NCBI RefSeq assembly: GCF_000381525.1
Contig: NZ_KB906609.1
Location: forward strand, 23,340 to 87,339
Length of the DNA: 64,000 nt
Origin: Peptostreptococcus anaerobius VPI 4330 = DSM 2949
Lineage (GTDB): Bacteria; Bacillota; Clostridia; Peptostreptococcales; Peptostreptococcaceae
Direction: 5' to 3'
In this document: in pieces, positions 18,224 to 26,306 of the stretch
How the letters are laid out: each line of letters starts with the position of its first letter
How positions within the stretch are numbered: the first letter of the stretch is position 1
Made by a program: the position numbers and the translations under genes
The notes under the pieces: model-generated
What the model was told of the DNA's origin: nothing
What the model saw: the letters and a program-made list of their open reading frames with translations, nothing else
Databases searched by the model: none

Positions 18224-19627
18224 ATGATTAGCTTAAAAATCAAAGAAGTGCTAGAAGCTACAAGGGGTCAAAAGTCAAATGGAAGATTAGTCATAGGAGA
18301 CCTTGAGGCTAGTCTTAGTTCTATTGTTATAGACAGTAGACAGGCTGGACCGGATACTATGTTTATAGCCATTATAGGTGAGAATACTGATGGACACAAG
18401 TATATCAAGTCTGCCTATGATCTTGGTTGCAGGACTTTTATGGTTAGTCAAGAATTGGATATTTTAGACCAGCTAGATGGATCTAGTATAGTTTGTGTAG
18501 ACAATACTGAACTAGCTATGGGACAACTTGCAAAATACTATAAGAATAAGTTTGACATACCAGTTGTCGGTATAACAGGTAGTGTAGGTAAGACTACAAC
18601 TAGGGACATGGTATATGCTGTTGTGTCAAACAAGTTTAGGACTTTAAAAAATGAGAAGAACTTAAACAATCAGTTTGGAGTTCCACTTACAATTTTCAAC
18701 CTAGATAGTTCATATGAGTGTGCGGTTATTGAAATGGGTATGTCAGGTTTTGGTGAAATAGACTACCTAGCTGATATAGTGAGACCAGACATAGCTGTTA
18801 TATCTAATATAGGTACATCACACATAGAACATCTAGGATCTCAAGAGGGCATATTCAAGGCCAAGATGGAGATAAGTGACTATTTCTCTGAGGATAGTTG
18901 CCTGATTGTAAATGGAGACGATGAATACCTATCCAAGCTAAGGGCTGAAAAAGACGCTATTAGCTACTCACTTTGTAGCTTTGGTAAGGATTGGAAAAAT
19001 ACAATAGTCCTTAAGTCTATTGAAAATCTTGACAACAAGACTAACTTTGTAGTCAAGATTGAAGATAAGGAAGAGGAGTTCTCTATACCTACCGTTGGAG
19101 AACACAATGTATACAATGCCATGTCAGCTATCTTGGTTGGCCTAAGACTAGGTATGAACATTGATGAGATCAGACAGGGTCTTATGAATTTTGTTGCCAC
19201 TGGTGACAGACAAAATATTATAGATACTGGTAAGTACCTTGTCATAAATGATGTATACAATGCAAGCCCAGATTCTATGATAGCTTCTCTAAAGGTACTT
19301 GCCTTAAATAAGGACAGGAGAAAGGTTGCTATCTTGGGAGACTGTCTTGAGATGGGAGACTATGAAGAAGAAGGCCACAGAAGGGTCGGCCTACAGTCAG
19401 TCAGAAGGTCTGACGTTATAATAACTCAGGGAAAGGCTGCTAGGTTTATAGGTATTGAGGCTCAGGAACATGGATTTGACCTAAGCAATATATACCATTT
19501 TGATACAAAAGAAGAGTTGATAGAAGATTTGAAAAACATACTTGAAGATCAGGATGCTATACTTGTCAAAGCATCTAGAGGGATGGCTTTTGAAGATATA
19601 GTCAACTATTTGAAGGAGGCAAAATAG
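18224..19627 (+). CDS. murF: UDP-MurNAc-tripeptide D-alanyl-D-alanine ligase
   Basis: Adds D-Ala-D-Ala to UDP-MurNAc-tripeptide, completing the cytoplasmic precursor. The 467-residue protein has the Mur N-domain with VIDSRQAGPDTMFIAIIGE, the ATP loop GITGSVGKTTTRD at about residues 116-128, NISNIGTSHIEHLG-like central motifs (written here as ISNIGTSHIEHL) and the C-terminal VINDVYNASPDSM segment. The start follows a GGAGGC site. The gene is four bases from mraY, with which it forms a tight operon. Confidence 0.96.
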   Translation: MISLKIKEVLEATRGQKSNGRLVIGDLEASLSSIVIDSRQAGPDTMFIAIIGENTDGHKYIKSAYDLGCRTFMVSQELDILDQLDGSSIVCVDNTELAMGQLAKYYKNKFDIPVVGITGSVGKTTTRDMVYAVVSNKFRTLKNEKNLNNQFGVPLTIFNLDSSYECAVIEMGMSGFGEIDYLADIVRPDIAVISNIGTSHIEHLGSQEGIFKAKMEISDYFSEDSCLIVNGDDEYLSKLRAEKDAISYSLCSFGKDWKNTIVLKSIENLDNKTNFVVKIEDKEEEFSIPTVGEHNVYNAMSAILVGLRLGMNIDEIRQGLMNFVATGDRQNIIDTGKYLVINDVYNASPDSMIASLKVLALNKDRRKVAILGDCLEMGDYEEEGHRRVGLQSVRRSDVIITQGKAARFIGIEAQEHGFDLSNIYHFDTKEELIEDLKNILEDQDAILVKASRGMAFEDIVNYLKEAK

Positions 19628-19630
19628 TAA

Positions 19631-20596
19631 ATGATTGGATTTAGAAGTATAGCAATTACTGTATTGATGTCATATATCCTAGTTATGGTTATGGGACCTT
19701 TCTTGATACCAGTATTGCACAAGATGAAATTTGGACAGACTGTAAGAGACGATGGTCCCCAGTCCCACCTAAAGAAGAATGGAACACCAACAATGGGTGG
19801 AGTCATGTTTATGGTTGCTATTACAGCGGTTACATTGTTGAGAGCGGGCATTAATGCCAATGTTTTGATGGCGCTCTTGTGTATGCTAGGATTTGGTCTA
19901 ATAGGTCTGATGGATGACCTTGTGAAGATCAAGATGACTAGGTCTCTAGGACTGACAGCCAAGCAGAAAATTCTATTACAGGTGATTCTTGCCTTTGCTG
20001 TTTCATACTACCAGTATAAGGTCGTAGGAGATGGTAGTCAGTTTATTGTTCCATTTGTCCAGGCTGAGATAAATATAGGTATTGCCTATATTCCATTTAT
20101 GATGATAGTAGTCCTAGGTACTGTAAATGCAGTTAACCTAACAGACGGACTAGATGGACTAGCATCTGGTATAACAGCAATAGTTGCATTGTTCTTTACA
20201 ATATTTGCCTTTATAGTTGTGCAGAATGTAGAGATAAGCCAATTTGCAGCTGCAACTCTTGGAGCCTGTATAGGTTTTATGTGGTTCAATGTCAACCCAG
20301 CCAAGGTATTTATGGGAGATACTGGTTCTATGGCACTTGGTGGTGCAGTTACAGCCTTTGCCCTATTTACCAATTCAGCCCTACTGATACCGATAGTTGG
20401 AGGCATATACTTTGCTGAGGCCCTATCAGTTATAATACAGGTACTTTATTTCAAGAAGACAAGAAAGAGAGTATTTAAGATGGCGCCCCTTCACCACCAC
20501 TACGAACAGTGTGGGTGGCCAGAGACTAAGGTAGTATTTATCTTCTGGTTGGTGGCAGCCCTACTTGCTATAATCGGAGTAGTAGCCATGTTTTAA
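19631..20596 (+). CDS. mraY: Phospho-N-acetylmuramoyl-pentapeptide transferase
   Basis: Membrane enzyme that moves phospho-MurNAc-pentapeptide to undecaprenyl phosphate, giving lipid I. The 321-residue protein has about ten membrane segments and the conserved MraY motifs: GLMDDLVKI with the aspartate pair, NAVNLTDGLDGLA, NPAKVFMGDTGSMALGG and the histidine-rich APLHHHYEQCGWPE. Typical length. The start lies four bases after the murF stop. A strong terminator follows 76 bases later, which ends the first part of the dcw cluster ahead of the island. Confidence 0.97.
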   Translation: MIGFRSIAITVLMSYILVMVMGPFLIPVLHKMKFGQTVRDDGPQSHLKKNGTPTMGGVMFMVAITAVTLLRAGINANVLMALLCMLGFGLIGLMDDLVKIKMTRSLGLTAKQKILLQVILAFAVSYYQYKVVGDGSQFIVPFVQAEINIGIAYIPFMMIVVLGTVNAVNLTDGLDGLASGITAIVALFFTIFAFIVVQNVEISQFAAATLGACIGFMWFNVNPAKVFMGDTGSMALGGAVTAFALFTNSALLIPIVGGIYFAEALSVIIQVLYFKKTRKRVFKMAPLHHHYEQCGWPETKVVFIFWLVAALLAIIGVVAMF

Positions 20597-20672
20597 TGGA
20601 TCTATAAGATATAGTGTAGAAGGTTTAGTAAAAATCATAGATTATGTTAATAATAAAATACCTATAAATATT

Positions 20673-20706
20673 CGGATTAGAGGATTTTCCCCTAGTCCGT
20701 TTTTTT
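20673..20706 (+). terminator. Terminator after mraY
   Basis: CGGATTAGAGGA and CCCCTAGTCCG form a stem with wobble pairs around a TTTT loop, followed by seven T residues. It separates mraY from the inserted island. Confidence 0.92.
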
Positions 20707-20724
20707 GCATTTTAATAAATATTA

Positions 20725-20753
20725 TTGACTAGTTATAGTTAGAATGTTATCAT
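20725..20753 (+). promoter_or_regulatory. Promoter at the left end of the accessory island
   Basis: TTGACT, a 17-base spacer and TATCAT, about 75 bases before the TTG start of the first island gene. Confidence 0.5.
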
Positions 20754-20827
20754 GAAGACAATAAAAGGAAATAATATGAATATTTAACATAATGATTTGA
20801 AAAATTTTTGAAGTTAGGAGAAGTTAG

Positions 20828-21358
20828 TTGAAAAAGTTTGAAAAGTTCGGGGATTGGGAAATAAGCATAGATATTGATGCTACACAAGATTATTACAAAA
20901 AATTTTGCTCAGAAGGTAATGAATGTGATGATAATATAAATATAAGTGATATATTAACTTTAGAGCAAAAATATTTCTTTGAGAAGTTTGGTATCGACTT
21001 ATCTAAAGTTATGATAAAACATTGCTCAATTCCAGAAAATGAGGAAGAAAGTCTATTTTCTGAGATTTATATGATTCGTGCAATAATTTGTGGAGACTTA
21101 TGTGGTATTCCAAAGTATCATGAAGAATTTTATTTTGGTGCTTATGATAATGATGATGAACCCTTATTTCCAATATGTGATGAGTTGAATATTAATGTTT
21201 CAGATGAGGGAGATTTGTTTGAAGAGATATGTGGAATGCTAATTTCTTTTTCACACCCTTTACCATTTTTTGCGTTAAAGGATGAGGAAAAGGTTGATGA
21301 AAAATACAAACAGTGGTTTTGTGGAGAATGTTTCATAAAAGCTATTATAAAAAAATAA
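20828..21358 (+). CDS. Acidic protein of unknown function
   Basis: A 176-residue protein that I do not firmly recognise. It starts with KKFEKFGDWEISIDIDATQD, which faintly recalls uncharacterised Firmicute proteins that begin with a G-x-WEI strand and an aromatic-rich helix. The middle (FFEKFGIDLSKV) and the C-terminus (GECFIKAIIKK) have no catalytic motif. It is strongly acidic, with eight cysteines and no signal peptide or membrane segment, so it is probably cytoplasmic. The TTG start is supported by AGGAG seven bases upstream. Base composition is poorer in GC than the adjacent mur genes and CGT codons appear, which fits transfer. Confidence 0.6.
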   Translation: MKKFEKFGDWEISIDIDATQDYYKKFCSEGNECDDNINISDILTLEQKYFFEKFGIDLSKVMIKHCSIPENEEESLFSEIYMIRAIICGDLCGIPKYHEEFYFGAYDNDDEPLFPICDELNINVSDEGDLFEEICGMLISFSHPLPFFALKDEEKVDEKYKQWFCGECFIKAIIKK

Positions 21359-21363
21359 ATAGT

Positions 21364-21418
21364 TGGTGTGCTGTTTAGAGCAGTTATTATGAAAATAAAT
21401 ATTCTAAACAGTACATCA
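21364..21418 (+). promoter_or_regulatory. Long hairpin in the leader of the KilA-N gene
   Basis: TGGTGTGCTGTTTAGA (21364-21379) pairs with TCTAAACAGTACATCA (21403-21418) over 16 bp with two G-T pairs and a 23-base loop. No T-run follows. The AGGAGG site of the KilA-N gene begins about ten bases after it. It could act as an operator, an RNA switch or an end of a mobile segment. Confidence 0.65.
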
Positions 21419-21437
21419 GCATAAAGGAGGAACTTAT

Positions 21438-22064
21438 ATGTCTAAGGTAAAAAAAGAGACGATTGAAGCAAAAGGATTTGCTATTCAGATTTATACTGAA
21501 GACTTTAAAAATGACTATATAAGTCTTACGGATATTGCTAGATATAAAAGCGATGAACCAAGTGATGTAATTAAAAATTGGATGAGAAGAAAAGATACAA
21601 TTGAATTTCTTGGTTTATGGGAAAGCTTAAACAACATGAATTTCAATTCGGTCGAATTCGACCGAATTAAATCGGAAGCTGGATATAATTCCTTTACACT
21701 GTCACCTAAGAAATGGGTAGAAAAAACAGACGCAATCAAAGAATATCTCTTAAAAGATCTTACCAACGAACAGTTATCTTATAAATATGCAAGTGAAGCA
21801 GATATGCTTAATGTTGCTTTATTTAACAAAAGAGCGAAACAGTGGCGTGAAGAAAATCCAGATCTAAAAGGTAATATGAGAGATTATGCAAGTCTGAATG
21901 AGTTACTTGTACTTGCCAATATGGAAAGTTATAATGCGATTCTTATTGGAAAAGGTATGGAGCAAAAAGAAAGAATGATGGAACTTAGAAAACTTGCTAG
22001 AACACAATTAATATCACTGCAAAAACTTGGTGATAGTGGCATTAAAAGATTAGAAGGAAAGTAA
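21438..22064 (+). CDS. KilA-N domain protein with an apparent internal deletion
   Basis: A 208-residue phage-type DNA-binding domain protein. The N-terminal part has the KilA-N pattern: ISLTDIARYKSDEPSDVIKNW (in two pieces, from residue 29), RRKDTIEFLGLWE and GYNSFTLSPKKWVEKT. From memory of the family, the next 70 or so residues should include a GRYGGTYAHKDIAFEFASW-like core. Here the text jumps at about residues 96-100 straight to the late segment TDAIKEYLL, then YASEADMLNVALFNKRAK. The frame is open throughout, so a shortened protein would be made. It may be unable to bind DNA or may act as a dominant-negative fragment. CGT, CGA and CCG codons set it apart from the core genes. Confidence 0.78.
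   Translation: MSKVKKETIEAKGFAIQIYTEDFKNDYISLTDIARYKSDEPSDVIKNWMRRKDTIEFLGLWESLNNMNFNSVEFDRIKSEAGYNSFTLSPKKWVEKTDAIKEYLLKDLTNEQLSYKYASEADMLNVALFNKRAKQWREENPDLKGNMRDYASLNELLVLANMESYNAILIGKGMEQKERMMELRKLARTQLISLQKLGDSGIKRLEGK
21645..21668. repeat. Perfect 24-bp palindrome inside the KilA-N gene
   Basis: The 24 bases from 21645 to 21668 are identical to their reverse complement, built from AATTCGGTCGAA and its mirror with an EcoRI-type GAATTC at the centre. They encode the NSVEFDRI segment. Such length is unlikely by chance in AT-rich DNA. Confidence 0.9.
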
Positions 22065-22121
22065 TAATAACTGTTAGTTTGTAATTGAATAAATAAATTT
22101 GAATTTGTGGAGGAATAGTGA

Positions 22122-22763
22122 ATGAAAGCATTCCTTGAAAAAATAAGAATGCCCCAAAAGGGTGATATGTCAAAACAAATATTGGCAACTGCGGGATTTG
22201 TATTATTTGGCTTTGCACTTGGTGTGTTTCAGAAGTGGATTGACGGTACAGCTAGTAACTACTTACCAATGATTTTTCAACAACTTGATATTAGTAATTA
22301 CTTTGGTAGATTGGCAATATGGATTTTGTTAGGTACGATAATTTCTGTTTATTCGAAATCACCTTTAAGAGCTTCAATTAATACATTTTCGTTCTATATA
22401 AGTATGTTGTCAGGCTATTATTTGTTTAGTAATTTTGTTTTGGGATTCCTGCCAAGAACTTATATGATGATATGGACAGTAATGTCATTTGGATCATTTT
22501 TTATGGCATACATATGTTGGTATGCAAAAGGAAAAGGACCTATTGCAATTTTCATTTCGAGCATCATTATTGGGATATTATTATCTCAGGCTTTTAGCCT
22601 TAGCCCATCACAAGGTTTTTATATGTATAGCCTTATGGAAGTGATCACATGGATACTAGGTATAATTATCTTATATAGGAAGCCAAAAGAATTTGCTCTT
22701 GTTTTAGGATTATCAATTGTAATTGCTTTTATGTTTCAATCAGTTATGCCATATTTTGGGTAA
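22122..22763 (+). CDS. Multi-pass membrane protein of unknown function
   Basis: A 213-residue protein with about six or seven hydrophobic segments, starting near residue 20 (ILATAGFVLFGFALGVFQKW) and running to the C-terminus. The first 18 residues are basic and cytoplasmic. No catalytic or transport motif is recognised; the NTFSFYISMLSGYYLFSNFV segment and the tail VIAFMFQSVMPYF are typical of small uncharacterised membrane proteins in gut Firmicutes. It follows a GGAGG site 58 bases after the KilA-N gene and precedes the ABC-F gene by 264 bases. Function unknown. Confidence 0.65.
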   Translation: MKAFLEKIRMPQKGDMSKQILATAGFVLFGFALGVFQKWIDGTASNYLPMIFQQLDISNYFGRLAIWILLGTIISVYSKSPLRASINTFSFYISMLSGYYLFSNFVLGFLPRTYMMIWTVMSFGSFFMAYICWYAKGKGPIAIFISSIIIGILLSQAFSLSPSQGFYMYSLMEVITWILGIIILYRKPKEFALVLGLSIVIAFMFQSVMPYFG

Positions 22764-22958
22764 AAATAAATCATTGACTCCCAGTTTGTAGTATTAGTAA
22801 TTCACCTGAATAGATAGAGTATTTATGGAACAAAATCATATTAAAACACAAAAATTATGAATGATTTTATTCACTAAATAATGAATAATATTTTAAAATT
22901 ATGAAAGTGTTTGATAAAATAAGGATATAAGTTTCAAAGAATTTGGAGGTATATACAG

Positions 22959-22988
22959 ATGAAAATTAATAAATTTTATTTTGAATAA
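22959..22988 (+). CDS. Nine-residue leader peptide before the ABC-F gene
   Basis: ATG at 22959 opens the frame MKINKFYFE and then stops. TTGGAGGT lies eight to ten bases upstream, a strong ribosome-binding site for so short a frame. It sits 39 bases before the ABC-F start, with a hairpin between. This is the arrangement of translated attenuator leaders of antibiotic-induced resistance genes. It is a prediction from layout. Confidence 0.6.
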   Translation: MKINKFYFE

Positions 22989-22991
22989 TAC

Positions 22992-23024
22992 GAGAGGTTA
23001 AGTCCTCTCAAAAAATAAGGAGGA
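22992..23024 (+). promoter_or_regulatory. Attenuator-like hairpin between leader peptide and ABC-F gene
   Basis: GAGAGG (22992-22997) pairs with CCTCTC (23004-23009), followed by six A residues. The TCCTC in the second arm can instead pair with GAGGA of the downstream ribosome-binding site. The two alternatives could switch translation or transcription of the ABC-F gene in response to ribosome stalling on the leader. Confidence 0.5.
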
Positions 23025-23027
23025 TTT

Positions 23028-24626
23028 ATGATATATATAGATAATCTAAAAAAAGAAATTAACACAAGAACGTTATTTGAAATAAAAAATTTAACCATTG
23101 GAGAAGACAATAAAATTGGTTTAATCGGTGATAATGGAGCTGGTAAAACAAGTTTCTTTAAAATTCTAATAGGCCAAGATGGAGACTACAGTGAGAAAAT
23201 TGATGTACAAATTAAAATAGCCCATCTTTTAAATGACTATGAAGAAGAAAAATTTTCACATGATAACTATGTTAAAGCTAAACTTAATAAAGAGGAAAAA
23301 TTTAGTCCTGGTGAATACCAAAGACTGAAGCTAGCGAAACTCTTATCGAATGAACATAGTTTTTTATTGATTGATGAACCAACATCTCATTTGGATATTA
23401 AACAGAAGAAAAAGTTAGCAGAAAGTCTAAGAAATAGAGATAAAGGTTATATTCTTATTTCTCACGACCGTGATTTTATAAACCAAACATGTGATAAGAT
23501 TTTTGAATTATCACATGGAGAACTAGAAGTATTTAATGGTGACTATTCTTTCTACCTGGATGAAAGAGTTAAGAGGAAGAAATTCGCTCAGAAAGAATAC
23601 GAAGGCTATGTTAATGAAAAGAAAAGATTGACAGGAATAGCAAATGACATAAAAGTTCAATCGTCAAAAGTGAGAACAACTCCCAAAAGAATGGGGAATT
23701 CAGAAGCTAGACTCCATAAAATGGGTGGACAAGGCAATAAGAAAAAACTAGATAAGCAAGTTAGATCTGTTAAATCAAGAATAGATCAGCTTGAAGTTAA
23801 AGAAAAGCCAAAAGAAGAAGCTGAAATTAAATTAACTATTGATGAAAAGGATAAAATATTTTCCAAAGTACTAGTAAGATCTGAAAAATTAAGTAAAAGC
23901 TTTGATGATAAAGTTCTTTTCGATAATGCTAATCTTGAAATCTCAAATAACAAAAAGATAGCTTTATTAGGAGATAACGGTTCAGGAAAAACAACTCTTT
24001 TAAATATGATTGTAGACAAAGAAGTATGGTGTCATCCTAATCTTAAAATTGGCTATTATAGTCAGTTGGGTGAAATTATTGATGAAAAGAAAACAGTATT
24101 AGAAAATGTTTTTGAAAGCTCAATCTATGATCAAACGATGACTAGAATTATTTTAGCTAGGTTAGGATTCAAAGAAGATGAGGTATTTAAGAAAGTAGAT
24201 GTTCTAAGCGATGGGGAAAGAGCAAAGGTAAAACTAGCAAATCTTGTCACATCTGATTTTAATTTTTTAATTATGGATGAACCAACGAACTTCCTGGATA
24301 TTAGAGCAATTGAAGCGTTAGAAGATTTGTTGATAGGATATGATAGACCGCTACTGTTTGTGACCCACGATGTCTCGTTTATAAATAACATAGCGGATGG
24401 ACTTATTATCATTAAGAACAAAAAGATAGAGAGTTTTTCGGGCAATCTAGCTCAGTATCAAAATTGTAGAGAAAAGTTGAAAGAAAATAAAAATTCTAAT
24501 GATTTTCTTATAGAATTTAGATTAACTGCCATTAATAATCGTTTGGCAAGTGAGATTCCAAAAGAAGAAAGAGAAGAATTAGAAGCAGAGTACGAGAGAC
24601 TTTTGAAACAGAGAGATAATAATTAA
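23028..24626 (+). CDS. ABC-F ATPase, antibiotic-resistance (Vga/Lsa/CplR-like) type
   Basis: A 532-residue soluble protein with two ATPase domains and no membrane segment. ABC-F proteins bind the ribosome, and this subgroup displaces lincosamides, pleuromutilins and streptogramin A. Domain 1 has Walker A GDNGAGKTS (about residue 34) and Walker B FLLIDEPTSHLD. Its signature is the altered SPGEYQRLKLAKL. The interdomain linker is long and basic (about residues 185-260, with TPKRMGNSEARLHKMGGQG). Domain 2 has GDNGSGKTTLLN, LSDGERAKVKLANL and FLIMDEPTNFLD. The basic linker and short length resemble Vga-type proteins, but the drug spectrum cannot be read from sequence. The leader peptide with hairpin supports an inducible resistance role. 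The gene is in a foreign-looking island. Confidence 0.85.
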   Translation: MIYIDNLKKEINTRTLFEIKNLTIGEDNKIGLIGDNGAGKTSFFKILIGQDGDYSEKIDVQIKIAHLLNDYEEEKFSHDNYVKAKLNKEEKFSPGEYQRLKLAKLLSNEHSFLLIDEPTSHLDIKQKKKLAESLRNRDKGYILISHDRDFINQTCDKIFELSHGELEVFNGDYSFYLDERVKRKKFAQKEYEGYVNEKKRLTGIANDIKVQSSKVRTTPKRMGNSEARLHKMGGQGNKKKLDKQVRSVKSRIDQLEVKEKPKEEAEIKLTIDEKDKIFSKVLVRSEKLSKSFDDKVLFDNANLEISNNKKIALLGDNGSGKTTLLNMIVDKEVWCHPNLKIGYYSQLGEIIDEKKTVLENVFESSIYDQTMTRIILARLGFKEDEVFKKVDVLSDGERAKVKLANLVTSDFNFLIMDEPTNFLDIRAIEALEDLLIGYDRPLLFVTHDVSFINNIADGLIIIKNKKIESFSGNLAQYQNCREKLKENKNSNDFLIEFRLTAINNRLASEIPKEEREELEAEYERLLKQRDNN

Positions 24627-24889
24627 AGCTTATGGACCAGCAAGCCTCTAGACTTCTATCGTAATCAGATGCTACAGACATTGATTTTGCTTAGGATTTT
24701 TCACCCGGATCAGGAAGCATACTTTGATTAGGTAGATATACTAATGGGCATGCTTGTTACAGATTAGTTAGTAGATAATTTTAGTGCTTACATTAATGTT
24801 AATTTCCCTTATTTATATTTTTTTGTGATATAATATACTTTGAATGATTGTTTTTATACCAAAAATGTATATAGATAGAGGTGTTTTAT
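24627..24889 (+). promoter_or_regulatory. Gap at the island's right end with an extended -10 promoter for murD
   Basis: The 254 bases after the ABC-F gene contain no supported gene or clear terminator, and I found no direct repeat matching the island's left end. At 24826-24834 there is TGATATAAT, an extended -10 element, about 55 bases before the murD start, with no convincing -35 element. Confidence 0.55.
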
Positions 24890-26263
24890 ATGTACGAAAA
24901 TAAAAAAATACTTGTGGTTGGTATGGCCAGGTCTGGTCTAGCTGCAGCAAGGTACCTTCTAAGGCAGGGTGCTGTCCTAGTTGTCAATGACTCAAAGTCT
25001 GAAGAGGACTTAAAGGGTATATGTCAAGAATTAGAGTCTATGGGTGATGTTAGATTTATACTTGGACGAAATCCTAATACTGATGAAGTACAAGATATTG
25101 ATATGGCAGTGGTATCTCCGGGAGTACCCCTAGACCTTGATTATATCATGGCCATTAAAAATAATAGAAAAAAGGTTATAAGTGAGATAGAGCTTGCCTA
25201 CCAAGCAGGACTTAAAAAGAATATTAGGTTTGTAGGCATAACCGGAACAAATGGTAAGACTACTACAACTTCGTTAGTAGGTGAGATATTTAAGGCCCAG
25301 GGTGTTGAGACTTATGTAGTAGGTAATATAGGCAATCCAGCTATAGAGGCAGTTGAAATGGCTGGAGATGGTGCTGTCCTTGTAACAGAACTATCTTCCT
25401 TCCAGCTTGAGAGCATAGATATGTTTTCTCCTACAGCATCTACAGTTCTTAATCTTACAGAGGACCATTTGAATAGACACCACACAATGGAAAACTATGC
25501 TATGGCCAAGGCGAGAATATTTGAGAACCAGATTGACGATACTGTCTGTATACTGAACTATGACGATCTTACTACAAGGTCAATGGCAGAAGGATGTCAT
25601 GCTGATGTTGTATTTTTCTCAAGAAAAGACAAGTTTGAAAGAGGAATCTACCTAGATGACGATAATAATATAATTGTCAACAATGAAATAGAAGAAATTG
25701 CCCTTTTAAAGGCAGACGAACTAAGCCTACCAGGTGGCCACAACCTAGAAAACTGTATGGCTGCCATTGGTTTGACCCTAGCCCTAGGAGTAGAAATAGA
25801 AGTGCTAGTCAAAGTCCTAAAGACCTTCAAGGCTGTAGAGCATAGGTTGGAGTATGTGGACACTGTTAAGGGTGTAAAATATGTCAATGATTCAAAGGGA
25901 ACTAATCCAGACTCAACTATCAAGGCAGTCCAATCTTACAAGGATCCAATAATCCTAATAGCTGGTGGTTATGACAAGGGTAGTGACTTTAACGAACTCT
26001 TTGAGATAGCAAAAGACTATGTAAGGTCAGTTGTTATACTAGGTCAGACTGGAGATTTGATAGAAGAGACAGCAAGAAAGCATGGTTTTACCGACCTTTA
26101 TAGGGTTAATGACCTAAAAGAAGCAGTTGAAAAATCAGCCCAAATTGCCAATGAAAAAGATATAGTACTCCTATCTCCTGCTTGTGCTAGCTGGGGTATG
26201 TACAACAACTATGAAGAAAGAGGTAGGGAGTTCAAAAACCTAGTAGCTGACCTAGAAAAGTAA
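24890..26263 (+). CDS. murD: UDP-N-acetylmuramoylalanine-D-glutamate ligase
   Basis: Adds D-glutamate to UDP-MurNAc-L-Ala. The 457-residue protein begins with the Rossmann-like N-domain KKILVVGMARSGLAAARYL, then the ATP loop GITGTNGKTTTTSLVG (about residue 115), LNLTEDHLNRHHTMENYAMAK and the C-terminal NDSKGTNPDST. ATG at 24890 is preferred over GTG at 24881 because the GAGG site lies seven to eight bases before it. It resumes the dcw cluster after the island and is followed by murG 43 bases later. Confidence 0.96.
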   Translation: MYENKKILVVGMARSGLAAARYLLRQGAVLVVNDSKSEEDLKGICQELESMGDVRFILGRNPNTDEVQDIDMAVVSPGVPLDLDYIMAIKNNRKKVISEIELAYQAGLKKNIRFVGITGTNGKTTTTSLVGEIFKAQGVETYVVGNIGNPAIEAVEMAGDGAVLVTELSSFQLESIDMFSPTASTVLNLTEDHLNRHHTMENYAMAKARIFENQIDDTVCILNYDDLTTRSMAEGCHADVVFFSRKDKFERGIYLDDDNNIIVNNEIEEIALLKADELSLPGGHNLENCMAAIGLTLALGVEIEVLVKVLKTFKAVEHRLEYVDTVKGVKYVNDSKGTNPDSTIKAVQSYKDPIILIAGGYDKGSDFNELFEIAKDYVRSVVILGQTGDLIEETARKHGFTDLYRVNDLKEAVEKSAQIANEKDIVLLSPACASWGMYNNYEERGREFKNLVADLEK

Positions 26264-26306
26264 TTTTGTTTAAAGGGTCTATAGGATAAGATGAAAAGAG
26301 GAGTTT

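Noticed and set aside
23028..24626. A true ABC transporter
   Set aside because: There is no membrane domain in the protein or next to it; the two-ATPase form with a long linker is ABC-F.
20707..24880. The island as a complete prophage or integrative element
   Set aside because: No integrase, excisionase or end repeats were found, and only the KilA-N gene is phage-like.
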